NCBI RefSeq assembly: GCF_036250065.1
Contig: NZ_CP109199.1
Coordinates: 7,004,001-7,068,000 of the forward strand
Reading direction: 5' to 3'
DNA: 64,000 nucleotides
DNA from: Micromonospora sp. NBC_01699
Lineage (GTDB): Bacteria > Actinomycetota > Actinomycetes > Mycobacteriales > Micromonosporaceae
Positions 33,281 through 42,457 of the stretch are shown piece by piece. Positions within the stretch are counted from its first letter, which is position 1. Every line of letters begins with the position of its first letter. Under the pieces are notes generated by a model. It made no database searches. It saw only the letters and a program-made list of their open reading frames with translations, and was not told the DNA's origin. The translations under genes were made by a program, and so were the position numbers.

Positions 33281-34801
33281 TTAGCGTTTGCCCAGGGGGA
33301 CTACTAGGACGGCTTCGGTGCCGCCTTCGGTGCGGTTGCGGAGCTCGATGGTGCCGGCTAGTTCGCCGGTGGCGAGGGCGCGGACGATCTGGAGACCGAG
33401 GCGGCTGCCCTTGGCGGCGTCGAAGTCGGCGGGCAGGCCCCGGCCGTTGTCGGCGACGGTCACGTGCAACTGCTTGCGGAAGCGGTGCGCCGACACGACG
33501 ACCTCGGCGGTGCCCTCCTCCACGCCCCCCTCTTCCTCGGGCGGGGGGAAGCCATGTTCGACGGCGTTGAGCAGCAGCTCGTTGAGGACCATCACCAGCG
33601 AGGTGGCGATCTCCGCCGGCAGTACGCCGAACGTCCCCTCCCGGCGCATCCGTACCGCCACCTCGGTCGCGGCGACCTCGGTGGCGGCGGAGGCGACCCG
33701 GTCGACGATCCCGTCGAACTCGACCGCCTCGTCGCTGGACATGGCGAGGGTCTCGTGTACGAGCGCGATCGAGGCGACCCGGCGTACGGATTCCTCCAGT
33801 GCCGCCTTGGCTGCCGGTATGTCGACCCGGCGGGCCTGTAGGCGCAGCAGCGCCGCGACCGTCTGGAGGTTGTTCTTCACCCGGTGGTGGATCTCCCGGA
33901 TGGTGGCGTCCTTGGTGATCAGGGCGCGGTCGCGGCGGCGTACCTCGGTCATGTCGCGGACCAGGACCAGCGCGCCGATCGGCACCCCGGCGGGCATCAG
34001 CGGCAACGCCCTGGTCAAGACGGTCGCCCCGCGCGCCTCGATCTCCCGGCGGGCCGGCGCCTCGCCGCGCAACGCGGCCAGCACCCGGTTGCCCGCCTCG
34101 GTGCCGTCGAGCGGGTCGGCGGCGAGCCGGGTGTTGAGCGCGGCCAGGTCCTCCCCCACCAGGTGGGAGGCGAACCCGAGCCGGCGGTACGCCGACTGCG
34201 CGTTGGGGCTGGCGTAGGTGACCTTGCCGCTGGCGTCGAGCCGGACCAGCCCGTCCCCGACCCGGGGGGCCGAGGTGGTCTCGCCCGGGTGCCGGGGCGG
34301 TGGGAAGGTGCCGTCGGCGAGCATCTGGGCCAGGTCGTCGGCGGTGGTGAGGTAGTTCAGCTCCAGTTGGCTCGGGGTGCGGGCGGTGGAGAGGTTGGTG
34401 TCCCGTCCGACCACCGCGATCACCTCGCCCGACTCGCCGTCGGCGCTACGCAGCCGGACCGGGATCGCCTCGTGCCGGGCCGGGGTGTCGCCGTACCAGA
34501 CCGGGTCACCCTCGCGCCAGATCCGCCCCTGGGTGTACGCGATCGTCAGGTGGGCCACCTCCGGCCCGCCGACGATCCGCCCCACCTGGTCGTCCTGGTA
34601 CGCGGTCGGGGCGGTGGTCGGGCGTACCTGGGCCACGCAGAGGAACGCGTCGTTGTCGCCGTCGACCGGCACCCAGAGCAGTAGGTCGGCGAAGGAGAGG
34701 TCGGACAGGAGTTGCCAGTCGCCGGCGACCCGGTGCAGGTGGTCGATGTCGGCCGGGCGGAGCAGCGTGTGCTCCTCGGCTAGGTCGCGCAGCGTGGACA
34801 T
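33281..34801 (-). CDS. pdtaS: Sensor histidine kinase PdtaS
   Basis: A 506-residue cytoplasmic histidine kinase colinear with M. tuberculosis PdtaS (Rv3220c). It has an N-terminal GAF-like domain (about 1-165), a PAS domain (about 180-290), a HisKA_2 dimerisation region with phosphoacceptor His305 in IREIHHRVKNNLQTVAALLRL, and a HATPase domain (VLNELLLNAVEHGF; VADNGRGLPADFD). No membrane segments are visible. The partner PdtaR, an ANTAR RNA-binding regulator, is not in the window. It is a neighbour of whiB1 in mycobacteria, consistent with the wider synteny. Confidence 0.92.
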   Translation of the reverse strand: MSTLRDLAEEHTLLRPADIDHLHRVAGDWQLLSDLSFADLLLWVPVDGDNDAFLCVAQVRPTTAPTAYQDDQVGRIVGGPEVAHLTIAYTQGRIWREGDPVWYGDTPARHEAIPVRLRSADGESGEVIAVVGRDTNLSTARTPSQLELNYLTTADDLAQMLADGTFPPPRHPGETTSAPRVGDGLVRLDASGKVTYASPNAQSAYRRLGFASHLVGEDLAALNTRLAADPLDGTEAGNRVLAALRGEAPARREIEARGATVLTRALPLMPAGVPIGALVLVRDMTEVRRRDRALITKDATIREIHHRVKNNLQTVAALLRLQARRVDIPAAKAALEESVRRVASIALVHETLAMSSDEAVEFDGIVDRVASAATEVAATEVAVRMRREGTFGVLPAEIATSLVMVLNELLLNAVEHGFPPPEEEGGVEEGTAEVVVSAHRFRKQLHVTVADNGRGLPADFDAAKGSRLGLQIVRALATGELAGTIELRNRTEGGTEAVLVVPLGKR

Positions 34802-34848
34802 CAGGCAAGCCTGCCACGTCCGGGCTCCCGGGTCGCCACGGCAACCGT

Positions 34849-35904
34849 TCAGAGGGTGGAGGTGACCTTGTGCAGACCCCGCGGGGCGTCCGGATCCTCG
34901 CCCCGGGCCAGCGCGAGCGACAGTGCCAGCTGCTGCAACGGCAGGATGTCCAGCAGTGGGGCGTACCGCTCGTCGACCTGTGGCACGACCAGCCGGGCGG
35001 TGGCTCCGGGCACGTCCGACGGCCCGATCGCGACCACGTCGGCCCCGCGCTCGCCGACCCGGGCGAGCACCTCGCGCATGGCCGTGCCGCCGGGGCCGGC
35101 GCCGACGACCGCGAGCACCGGTACGTCCGGGTCGGTCATGGCGAGCGGCCCGTGCAGCAGGTCGGCGCCGGAGAAGGCGAGTGCCGGCAGGTACGAGGTT
35201 TCCATCAGTTTCAGCGCCGCCTCGCGGGCGGTCGGGTAGGCGTAGCCCCGGCCGGTGGTGACGACCCGGGCGGCGAACCGGTAGCGGCTGGCGAGCTGGC
35301 CGGCGGTCGGGTCGGCGAGCGTACGTTCCGCCAGTTCGGGCAGTCCGGCGAGCGCGGCCCGTTCCTCCTCGGGCAGTACGCCGTTGCCGGCGCGTATCCC
35401 TTCGATGAGCATCAGCAGGGCGAACAGCTCGGCGGTGTACGTCTTGGTGGCGGCGACCGCCCGTTCGTGTCCGGCGGCGACGTCGACGGAGAGTTCGGCG
35501 ACCCCGGTCAGCGGCGAGTCGGGGTTGTTGGTGACGGCGAGGGTGAGGGCGCCGGAGGCGCGGGCCTGTCGCAGCACCTCGGCCAGGTCGGATGAGCCGC
35601 CGCTCTGGCTGACCCCGATGACCAGTGCGTCGGACAGGTCGGGGCGGGCACCGAAGAGGGTGACGGCGCTCGGCGAGGCGAGCCCGGCGGGCAGACCGAG
35701 CCGGATCTCGGTGAGGTACGCGGCGTAGAGCGCGGCGTGGTCGGAGGTGCCGCGGGCGGTGAACACGACGTGCCGGGGGCGGCGTTGCGCGATGACGGCG
35801 GCGATCCGGGCGATCGCCTCGGCGTGTGCGGGCTCCAGCAGTCGCGCGAAACCGGCCGGCTGCTCGGCGATGTCGGCCGCCATACCGGCTCCCGGATGTG
35901 CCAC
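34849..35904 (-). CDS. SIS-domain sugar-phosphate isomerase/aminotransferase-like protein
   Basis: A 351-residue protein with two SIS domains like the isomerase half of GlmS, without the glutaminase domain. Visible are VVFTARGTSDHAALYAAYL, VIGVSQSGGSSDLAEVLRQA, and in the second domain RGYAYPTAREAALKLMETS and GADLLHGPLAM. It may act on glucosamine-6-phosphate or be a regulatory SIS protein. GTG at 35904 is preferred because GGGGAG lies six bases upstream; a longer form from ATG 35943 has no ribosome-binding site. Confidence 0.82.
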   Translation of the reverse strand: MAHPGAGMAADIAEQPAGFARLLEPAHAEAIARIAAVIAQRRPRHVVFTARGTSDHAALYAAYLTEIRLGLPAGLASPSAVTLFGARPDLSDALVIGVSQSGGSSDLAEVLRQARASGALTLAVTNNPDSPLTGVAELSVDVAAGHERAVAATKTYTAELFALLMLIEGIRAGNGVLPEEERAALAGLPELAERTLADPTAGQLASRYRFAARVVTTGRGYAYPTAREAALKLMETSYLPALAFSGADLLHGPLAMTDPDVPVLAVVGAGPGGTAMREVLARVGERGADVVAIGPSDVPGATARLVVPQVDERYAPLLDILPLQQLALSLALARGEDPDAPRGLHKVTSTL

Positions 35905-35959
35905 GAGGACCTCCCCATCATGCGCGATAGCCGCGCGTTTCATGCTCAGTCTTGCACGA

Positions 35960-35973
35960 TCGGAAGCTTCCGA
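35960..35973. promoter_or_regulatory. Perfect palindrome upstream of the SIS gene
   Basis: TCGGAAGCTTCCGA, a 14-bp uninterrupted palindrome 56 bp upstream of the SIS gene start and in the gap to the divergent TPR gene. A plausible repressor operator; the binding protein is unknown. Confidence 0.4.
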
Positions 35974-36078
35974 GCAATCAACCAAGCAGTATTGCGCAGA
36001 CAATCACCGCCCATCCCGATCATGCTTTAGGCTTCCCGACCCAGGGGGGAACGATCGCGCGACGAGAGGTCGACAACC

Positions 36079-37902
36079 GTGTCCGAGGGAATGGACGACC
36101 CGCGGCTGTCGGCCGAGGGTGAGCTGGCGTTGGCCCGGCTGGCCCTGGACGAGGGCGACCTGAGGCACGCCGCCGGCCACCTCGCGGGCGCGCTCGCGTA
36201 CGCGCCGACCATGCCCGAGGTGCACGAGGTGCTGGCCCGGCTGGCCGCCCGCAGCGAGGGCGGGGTGGACCTCTTCCCGCTCGACCACCACCCGTTCATC
36301 GGTGCCGTGGTGGCCCGCGCCCACCTGCTCGCCGCCACCGGCAGACCCGACGAGGGCCTCGAACTGCTCGCCGCCGCCACCGCGCACGCGCCCGGCGCGG
36401 ACTGGGCCGGGGTGCCCTGGGTCAGCACCCCCGAACTGCCGGCCCAGCTCGATCCGGAGCAGATCGCCCGACTGCTGATGCAGATCTGCGCCGCCGTCGC
36501 CGACCCGGTCGACGAGGACGAACGGGAGCCGCTGCGGCCGTACCTGCTGCTGGCCCGGCACGCGATCGACACGTACCCGGACCATGGCCTGCTGCTGGGC
36601 GCCGCGTCCGCGCTGGCCCGCCGGGTCGGCGCGATCGATCAGGCGGTGGGCTGGGCGGAGGCCGGGGCCCGGAGCAAACCGTCGAAGCTGGCCGAGGTGT
36701 GGCTCGGTTACGCCTACCGCAGCGCCGGGCGCACCGCCGAGGCGCTCGCCGCGCTGAACCGGGCCGTCGAGCACGACCCCGAAGACCTTTCCGTGTACGC
36801 CGACATCGCCGGCACCCTGGCCGACCACGGGCGCCTGGACGAGGCACTCGGCTGGATCGACCGCGCGCTGGTCCGGGACCCCACCTTCGACTGCGCGGTG
36901 CACACCGGCCACCGGTTGCGTTACCAGCGCGACGGCCGGTTGGAGCACCTGGTGGCGCTCGCCGACTTCCGCCGTGACCACCCGGACGACACCCACGAGC
37001 ACGGCGACCTGGCCGAGTGCTGCCAGGGCCAGCCCTGGCTGGGCCAGATCCCGGCGGCCGGCGAGGCGGTCACCAACGTGCTCCGGCAGGTGCTGGCGGA
37101 CGAGGGCCCGGTCCGGGGCGGGCAGTTGCGGCTGAGCGGGCTGGAGCCGCCGAGCGCGATGCGGGCGGTCGCGGCGGCCGTACCGGGGTTGGCCGTTGAG
37201 GTGGCCGAGGTGGCCGCGCCGGATATCCGGGAGCCCCGGCGGTCGTCGGCCCGACGGCTCTGGAGTTACCAGGGCACTATCGCCGTACCGGCGCTGCCGG
37301 CTCCGTCGCCGACCGCGGTCGACCGGATCCGGCAGCTCGCCCATCCGGCCTGGCCGCACCCGCCGGCCGCGTACGACGCCGCGGTGGGGCTGGCCACGCT
37401 GGAGGTCGACGACCTGCTGGGGCTGCTGGTGCACCCGCCCGCGCCGCCGACCACCCCGCTGGGCCGCACACTGGCCGAACACGACCCCACCCTCTGGGTC
37501 CGGTGCGTGCAGGTGTGGGCCTGTCTCGGGCTGCTGCACCACCGCACCGACGAGCCGTGGGACTCCTCGACCCGGCGCCGGGTCCTGGTGGACCTGGTCT
37601 GGGGCGTCGAGGACTGGGTCACCGAGGCGGCGCTCTGTGCGCTGGTCACCGCGGCCTGGGTCGATCCGACGGTCCGCGCCGACGTGGCCGCGATCGCCGC
37701 TGAGCGGCTCGCCGACACGGTCGCCGTGGCCCGGCAGCGGCCGGTCTCGATCGCCCGCTCGCTGGCCCAGTTGGTGCTGGCCACCCCCGAGATCGACCCC
37801 GGTACGCGGGCCACCGCCCGTGCGGTCCTGGCCGCCGACTCACCCGCGCCGAGGCCGCCCGGCTGGCTGTCCCGCCTCTGGCGGCACCTGCGCCGCTCCT
37901 GA
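36079..37902 (+). CDS. Tetratricopeptide-repeat protein
   Basis: A 607-residue soluble protein with helical TPR-like repeats through about residue 310, for example ARLALDEGDLRHAAGHLAGA, AYRSAGRTAEALAALNRAVE and YADIAGTLADHGRLDEALGW. The C-terminal half (WVRCVQVWACLGLLHH and following) is a separate helical domain of unknown type. GTG 36079 follows GAGAGG. It is divergent from the SIS gene and ends before a large terminator. Role unknown; such proteins usually mediate protein contacts. Confidence 0.8.
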   Translation: MSEGMDDPRLSAEGELALARLALDEGDLRHAAGHLAGALAYAPTMPEVHEVLARLAARSEGGVDLFPLDHHPFIGAVVARAHLLAATGRPDEGLELLAAATAHAPGADWAGVPWVSTPELPAQLDPEQIARLLMQICAAVADPVDEDEREPLRPYLLLARHAIDTYPDHGLLLGAASALARRVGAIDQAVGWAEAGARSKPSKLAEVWLGYAYRSAGRTAEALAALNRAVEHDPEDLSVYADIAGTLADHGRLDEALGWIDRALVRDPTFDCAVHTGHRLRYQRDGRLEHLVALADFRRDHPDDTHEHGDLAECCQGQPWLGQIPAAGEAVTNVLRQVLADEGPVRGGQLRLSGLEPPSAMRAVAAAVPGLAVEVAEVAAPDIREPRRSSARRLWSYQGTIAVPALPAPSPTAVDRIRQLAHPAWPHPPAAYDAAVGLATLEVDDLLGLLVHPPAPPTTPLGRTLAEHDPTLWVRCVQVWACLGLLHHRTDEPWDSSTRRRVLVDLVWGVEDWVTEAALCALVTAAWVDPTVRADVAAIAAERLADTVAVARQRPVSIARSLAQLVLATPEIDPGTRATARAVLAADSPAPRPPGWLSRLWRHLRRS

Positions 37903-37939
37903 CGGCTGTCGCGCCGCTGGCGGCAAGCCGCTAAAACAA

Positions 37940-38011
37940 CTCGCCGACCCCGCGGTGTGGGTGGCCCGGACCGGTGGACGGTCCGGGTGCCACAGCCGCA
38001 GGATCGGCGAG
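37940..38011. terminator. Compound bidirectional terminator
   Basis: Outer arms CTCGCCGA (37940-37947) and TCGGCGAG (38004-38011) enclose an inner stem CCCGGACCG (37965-37973)/CGGTCCGGG (37979-37987). It lies between the convergent TPR and MFS genes. Confidence 0.65.
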
Positions 38012-38030
38012 TGCGGGGGTACGGAGAGCG

Positions 38031-39629
38031 CTAGTGCACCGGAGCGTTGGCCAGGGCGGTCTCGGCCTGCTCCTCCGGGGTCCCGTCGGCGGGGCCGTTG
38101 CTGTCGCGCAACGGGATCTCCTTGATGAACCAGGCCAGCACCGCTACCGCAGCGGCGAAGAAGACCGCCCAGGTGAAGACGCCGGAGATCGAGTCCGCCA
38201 GCCCGCCGAGCACCGCGTCGCGTACGTTGGCCGGCAGTTCGCCCAGCTTCGCCGGGTCGACGCCGCCCCCGCCACCGGTGGTGAGCTGCTCCGCGGCCGG
38301 CGCACCGAGCCGATCGGCGAGGCTGTCGTGCAGCCGGTTGGCGAAGATCGCACCGAACAGCGAGATGCCGAACGAGCCACCGATCGACCGGAAGAAGGTC
38401 GCCGCGCCGCTGGCCGCACCGAGGTCCTTCTGTTCGACGCTGTTCTGTGCGATCAGCATCGAGGTCTGCATCAGGAAGCCCATGCCGACGCCGAGTACGA
38501 CCATGTAGAGCGAGAGCACGGTCTTGCTCGTGTGTACGTCGATCATCATCAGCAGCGCCATACCGGCGGTCATCGCCACCCCGCCGATGATCGGGAAGAT
38601 CCGGTACCTGCCGGTCTTGGTAATCACCCGGCCGGCGACGATCGAGACGACCAGCATGCCGAACATCAGCGGGAGCAACAGCAGGCCGCTGTTGGTCGCC
38701 GACGCCCCCTGCACGGTCTGCTGGAACAGCGGCAGGAAGTTCATCGCGCCGAACATGGCGAAGCCGAGCAGGAAGCCGACCGCCGAGATGACCGCGAAGT
38801 TGCGGTTGGTGAAGAGGTTCAGCGGCAGGATCGGCTCCGGCACCCGCCGTTCGACGAGGGCGAAGGCGATCAGGCTCAGCACCGCGAGTGCGGTCAGCCC
38901 GAGGATCTGCCCGGACGCCCAGTCGTACTCGTTGCCGCCCCAGGTGGTGATCAGCACGATCGCGGTGATGCCGATCGACAGCAGGGCCGCGCCGAGCCAG
39001 TCGATCCGGTGTTCGGTCCGGTACTTCGGCAGGTGCATCCGGGTGATCAGGACGATCAGCGCGAGGCCGCCCAGCGGCAGGTTCACGTAGAACGCCCAGC
39101 GCCAGGAGAGGTTGTCGGTGATGAAGCCGCCGACCAGCGGTCCGGCGACCATGGCGATGGCCATGATGCCGGCCATCAGGCCCTGGTAGCGGCCGCGCTC
39201 GCGGGGCGGCACCAGGTCACCGATGATGGCCATCACGCCGACCATCAGGCCACCGGCCCCGAGGCCCTGTACGGCCCGGAACGCGATGAGCTGGATCATG
39301 CCGTCCTTGGTCCCGCCGAAGACCGACGAGCCGGCCATGCCGCAGAGCGCCGAACCGATCAGGAAGATCACGATCGAGGTGAGGAAGACCGCCTTGCGGC
39401 CGTACAGGTCGCCGAGCTTTCCCCAGATGGGCGTGGAGACGGTGGTGCCCAGCACGTATGCCGTCACTACCCAGGTGAAGTGGTTCAGCCCGCCGAACTC
39501 CCCCACGATCCGGGGTAGCGCGGTGCTGACGATCATGTTGTCGAGCATCGCGAGCATCATCGCGATCATGAGACCGGCGAGCACGACCCGGATGTTCGGT
39601 CGTGCCACCGCCTGCTCGGTCTGGGTCAT
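38031..39629 (-). CDS. DHA2-family MFS drug exporter (EmrB/QacA-like)
   Basis: A 532-residue transporter with 14 predicted transmembrane segments. The signature MLDNMIVSTALPRIVGEFG is the DHA2 motif D1, and GKLGDLYGRKAVFL is the MFS loop 2-3 motif. It probably exports hydrophobic toxins with proton antiport. The ATG follows GGGGGAG. It is divergent from a TetR gene, with a candidate operator in between, the usual arrangement for drug-induced exporters. The long periplasmic loop near residues 435-470 is Gly-rich. Confidence 0.92.
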   Translation of the reverse strand: MTQTEQAVARPNIRVVLAGLMIAMMLAMLDNMIVSTALPRIVGEFGGLNHFTWVVTAYVLGTTVSTPIWGKLGDLYGRKAVFLTSIVIFLIGSALCGMAGSSVFGGTKDGMIQLIAFRAVQGLGAGGLMVGVMAIIGDLVPPRERGRYQGLMAGIMAIAMVAGPLVGGFITDNLSWRWAFYVNLPLGGLALIVLITRMHLPKYRTEHRIDWLGAALLSIGITAIVLITTWGGNEYDWASGQILGLTALAVLSLIAFALVERRVPEPILPLNLFTNRNFAVISAVGFLLGFAMFGAMNFLPLFQQTVQGASATNSGLLLLPLMFGMLVVSIVAGRVITKTGRYRIFPIIGGVAMTAGMALLMMIDVHTSKTVLSLYMVVLGVGMGFLMQTSMLIAQNSVEQKDLGAASGAATFFRSIGGSFGISLFGAIFANRLHDSLADRLGAPAAEQLTTGGGGGVDPAKLGELPANVRDAVLGGLADSISGVFTWAVFFAAAVAVLAWFIKEIPLRDSNGPADGTPEEQAETALANAPVH

Positions 39630-39670
39630 CGGTAAGCTCCCCCTGAGCTGTGACCAACTTACTTGCCGGC

Positions 39671-39692
39671 CGGCTAGTTCCCTTACTAGCCG
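39671..39692. promoter_or_regulatory. Candidate TetR operator for the MFS exporter
   Basis: Perfect 8-bp arms CGGCTAGT and ACTAGCCG with a 6-bp spacer between the divergent MFS and TetR genes. Flanking CTTAC/GTAAG segments suggest a second overlapping site. Confidence 0.65.
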
Positions 39693-39748
39693 TACGGTAA
39701 GCTGGGCACCAGGTCAAGTCAAGCCAATTAGACATTTGGGGGGTTCAG

Positions 39749-40327
39749 GTGTCTGACAACACAGGCAACACCAGAGCCCGCATCCAGGCGGTCGCGCTCG
39801 AACTCTTCACCGAGCAGGGCTACGAGAAGACTTCGCTGCGCGAGATCGCGGAGCGGCTGGGCGTGACCAAGGCCGCCCTCTACTACCACTTCAAGAGCAA
39901 GGACGACATCGTCAACAGCTTCGTGGAGGACCGGCTCGGCCGGCTCGACGGGCTGATCAAGATGGGCGCGGAGCCGCCGACCGACGTGGCGGCCCGGCGG
40001 CGGGAACTGCTCAGCCGCTACGCCGACGAGTTCTTCGGCAGCAGCAGCACCGGGCACTCGGTGATGCGGTTCTTCGACCAGAACCAGACGGTGCTCAAGA
40101 GCCTGCCGGCCGGGCAGATGATGCGCGAGCGGCTGCTCCAGCTCGCCACCGTGCTGGCCTCGCCCGAAGACTCACCGACCGCGCAACTGCGGGCCGCGCT
40201 CGCGCTGTTCGCCGTACACAGCAGTTGGTTCGCGATCCGCAGCCCGGAGATCAGCGACGTGCAGCGGCGCGACATCGCGCTGGAAATCGCGCACGAACTG
40301 CTCGACCGGATCAGCGTCACGCCCTGA
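39749..40327 (+). CDS. TetR family repressor of the MFS exporter
   Basis: A 192-residue regulator. Its HTH is ALELFTEQGYEKTSLREIAE followed by RLGVTKAALYYHFKSKDDI, with an all-helical C-terminal ligand domain. GTG 39749 is preceded by GGGGGG. Its divergent pairing with a DHA2 exporter and the palindrome in the shared promoter indicate that it represses that exporter until a ligand binds. Confidence 0.9.
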   Translation: MSDNTGNTRARIQAVALELFTEQGYEKTSLREIAERLGVTKAALYYHFKSKDDIVNSFVEDRLGRLDGLIKMGAEPPTDVAARRRELLSRYADEFFGSSSTGHSVMRFFDQNQTVLKSLPAGQMMRERLLQLATVLASPEDSPTAQLRAALALFAVHSSWFAIRSPEISDVQRRDIALEIAHELLDRISVTP

Positions 40328-40356
40328 CCGGGCGGCCCCGATCGGGGGTGTCCATG

Positions 40357-40378
40357 GCCCGGCGGGATCCCGCCGGGC
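40357..40378. terminator. Bidirectional hairpin terminator
   Basis: A 22-bp perfect palindrome (half-site GCCCGGCGGGA) between the convergent TetR and GNAT genes. Confidence 0.65.
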
Positions 40379-40389
40379 GCACGACAACT

Positions 40390-40920
40390 TCAGGCGGCGG
40401 CACCCGTACGGGCGGTGGCCGGAGCCAGCTCCAGGCGCAGCGCCAGCAGGTCCACCCCGACACCCGGGGACCAGTCCCGCTCCGGGGTACGGACGAAACC
40501 GAGCCGGGCGTACAGCCGCTGCGCGCCGGTCACGAAGTCCCGTACGCAGATCACCACCGCGTCCGCGCCCGACTCCGCCGCTCGGGCCACGCAGGTCCGG
40601 GCCAGCGTCTCGCCGACGCCCCGGCCCTGCGCCGCCGGATCGACCGCGAGCATCCGGAACTCCGCCTCACCGGGACCGGAGAGTTCCGCGTACGGGGTGC
40701 CGGGCAGCACGAACAGCACCGACCCGACCACCTCGTCGGTACGCGTGTCGACGGCCACCAGCAGCTCGCCCGCTGCCGCCCGCCCGGCGACGTCGTTCAA
40801 CGTACTGGTGTAGTCGTGCTCGCTGTTGAGCTGACCACTCGCCCGGTACGCCGCCACGGTCAGTCCGGCGATCGTGGCGAACTCGGCGGGCACCGCCGCC
40901 CGGACGAGCAGGTCGGTCAT
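40390..40920 (-). CDS. GNAT family N-acetyltransferase
   Basis: A 176-residue acetyltransferase with RMLAVDPAAQGRGVGETLAR as the acetyl-CoA-binding segment and AQRLYARLGFVRTPERDW as the C-terminal motif. Its ATG overlaps the stop of the upstream biotin-carrier gene by four bases (ATGA), so the two are translationally coupled. Substrate unknown. Confidence 0.88.
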   Translation of the reverse strand: MTDLLVRAAVPAEFATIAGLTVAAYRASGQLNSEHDYTSTLNDVAGRAAAGELLVAVDTRTDEVVGSVLFVLPGTPYAELSGPGEAEFRMLAVDPAAQGRGVGETLARTCVARAAESGADAVVICVRDFVTGAQRLYARLGFVRTPERDWSPGVGVDLLALRLELAPATARTGAAA

Positions 40921-41132
40921 TCGATGACCGCGATCAGGTCACCGTCCTGCACCACGTCGCCCTCGTTGACCGCGAGCTGGCTGAGCACTCCGTCAGACTC
41001 CGCGACAACCGGGATCTCCATCTTCATCGATTCGAGAATCACCAGCGTGTCGCCCTCGGAAACGGTGTCGCCCGCGGTGGCGACGACCTTCCAGACGTTC
41101 GCCACCATCTCGGCGCGAATCTCCTCGGCCAT
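40917..41132 (-). CDS. Biotin/lipoyl-attachment carrier protein (TB7.3-like)
   Basis: A 71-residue biotinyl domain: IRAEMVANVWKVVATAGDTV, then the biotinylation motif ESMKMEIP with Lys36, ending DGDLIAVIE. It matches the short carrier TB7.3 (Rv3221c) of M. tuberculosis and sits in the same neighbourhood (pdtaS, RshA, SigH). Such carriers serve acyl-CoA carboxylases, although the catalytic subunit is not here. The ATG follows GGGAGGGA. Confidence 0.93.
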   Translation of the reverse strand: MAEEIRAEMVANVWKVVATAGDTVSEGDTLVILESMKMEIPVVAESDGVLSQLAVNEGDVVQDGDLIAVIE

Positions 41133-41277
41133 CGTGTGGTCCCTCCCTCGTCGGCGCGGTGTTCCATGCGAACGGTATCCAATCATGCGCCGGCCCGCGC
41201 CGGGGCCGCGGCGGGGCGGACTAACATCATCGGGTCAACTCCCGGTCCCGGGAGAACCTGTCCGACGGGAGACCAGC

Positions 41278-41352
41278 ATGGCGAAGAAGTCTCGCAAGAA
41301 GAAGGCCCGCAAGAAGAGCGCCGCCAACCACGGCAAGCGCCCCAACTCCTGA
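41278..41352 (+). CDS. 50S ribosomal protein bL37
   Basis: A 24-residue, very basic protein, MAKKSRKKKARKKSAANHGK followed by RPNS. It corresponds to the small actinobacterial ribosomal protein bL37 found in the mycobacterial 50S subunit structure, where it contacts 23S rRNA. GGGAGA precedes the ATG. It is convergent with rsrA and followed by a hairpin terminator. Easily missed because of its size. Confidence 0.85.
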   Translation: MAKKSRKKKARKKSAANHGKRPNS

Positions 41353-41388
41353 CCGAGGCTCGACGCCGCCAGGCGGAGATGCTCGGCG

Positions 41389-41426
41389 GTCCCGCCGCGG
41401 GCCCTGAACCAGGGCCCGCGCGGGAC
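41389..41426. terminator. Hairpin terminator after bL37
   Basis: GTCCCGCCGCGGGCCCT (from 41389) pairs with AGGGCCCGCGCGGGAC (to 41426), one mismatch/bulge, 4-nt loop. Positioned between the convergent bL37 and rsrA genes. Confidence 0.7.
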
Positions 41427-41532
41427 ACAACAGCGAAGAGCGCACGATCGGATACGCACCGACGTCGGCACGCATGATCGGATAGGTACGTCGGCAGCGC
41501 GGCCGATGTTCGGCCCGGCCACCCACGCCGGC

Positions 41533-41826
41533 TCAGTCCGGCAGGTACTCCCGCGACTGGGACTGATCGGTTTCGAAGACCAACTCGGTGAGGCGGATCC
41601 GGAGCCGCTCACGCAACTCCGTCGGCGCGGTCTCGTTGCCGCAGCAGCGGGCGACCAGCGCCTTCACCTCCTGCTCGATGCCGTACTCGCGCAGGCATCC
41701 GGTGCAATCGTCGAGATGGTCGCGAATCAGATTCCGTCGCTCGTCAGCGCATTCCAGGTCGAGGTACAGATAGACCTCGGCAAGCACCTCACGGCAATCG
41801 GTCTCGTGTGGTTCACCGCAACTCAC
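41533..41826 (-). CDS. rsrA: Redox-sensing zinc anti-sigma factor
   Basis: A 97-residue ZAS-family anti-sigma factor. The zinc/redox site is Cys11 in HETDCREV plus the HxxxCxxC of RDHLDDCTGCLREYG, as in Streptomyces RsrA and mycobacterial RshA. Disulfide stress oxidises these cysteines and releases SigR. The start is GTG with GGGAGGTG upstream, four bases after the sigma factor stop, so synthesis is coupled to its target. Extra cysteines occur in ARCCGNE. Confidence 0.93.
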   Translation of the reverse strand: MSCGEPHETDCREVLAEVYLYLDLECADERRNLIRDHLDDCTGCLREYGIEQEVKALVARCCGNETAPTELRERLRIRLTELVFETDQSQSREYLPD

Positions 41827-41830
41827 GGTT

Positions 41831-42457
41831 CTACACCTCCCGGCCGGCTGCGGCAGAGTCCTTGGACGTCGCCGCGGCGTGGAAACCCCGGTCTGCGGCG
41901 TAACGCTCTAGCAGCTTGCGCAGATTGCGCCGACCCCGGTGCAGCCGGGACATTACCGTACCGATGGGGGTTCCCATGATGTCCGCGACCTCCTTGTAGG
42001 AGAAGCCCTCGACATCAGCCAGATAGACGGCCAGCCGGAATTCCTCCGGCAACTGCTGCAACGCCTGCTTGACGTCGCTGTCCGGCAACCGGTCCAGTGC
42101 CTCGGTCTCGGCCGACCGCAGGCCGCTGGAGGTGTGTGACTCCGCCTCGGCCAACTGCCAGTCGGTGATCTCCTCGGTCGGCGCCTGGATCGGCTGACGC
42201 TGCCGACGCCGGTACGAGTTGATGTACGTGTTGGTCAGGATGCGGTAGAGCCAGGCCTTGAGGTTGGTGCCCTCTTCGAACTGGTGAAAAGCCGCATAAG
42301 CCTTCAAAAAGGTCTCCTGGACCAGATCCTCCGCGTCGGCCGGATTGCGGGTCATCCGCAGGCCGGCGGCGTAGAGCTGATCGACGAAGGGCAGGGCGTC
42401 GCGCTCGAACCGCGCCCGACGCTCGTCCGTCGCCTTGTCCGGTCGTGTCAACCGCAC
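41831..42457 (-). CDS. sigR: ECF sigma factor SigR/SigH
   Basis: The 208-residue ECF sigma factor of the thiol-oxidative stress response. Region 2 runs from [20 protein letters not shown] through [20 protein letters not shown] and region 4 around [23 protein letters not shown] 42457 ([18 protein letters not shown]) follows a GGGGGG ribosome-binding site. The frame is open upstream to GTG 42733, giving a 300-residue form with a basic, disordered extension. In S. coelicolor the same dual-start design gives stable SigR and unstable SigR'. A SigR-type promoter lies just ahead of the long start. Confidence 0.94.
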   Translation of the reverse strand: MRLTRPDKATDERRARFERDALPFVDQLYAAGLRMTRNPADAEDLVQETFLKAYAAFHQFEEGTNLKAWLYRILTNTYINSYRRRQRQPIQAPTEEITDWQLAEAESHTSSGLRSAETEALDRLPDSDVKQALQQLPEEFRLAVYLADVEGFSYKEVADIMGTPIGTVMSRLHRGRRNLRKLLERYAADRGFHAAATSKDSAAAGREV

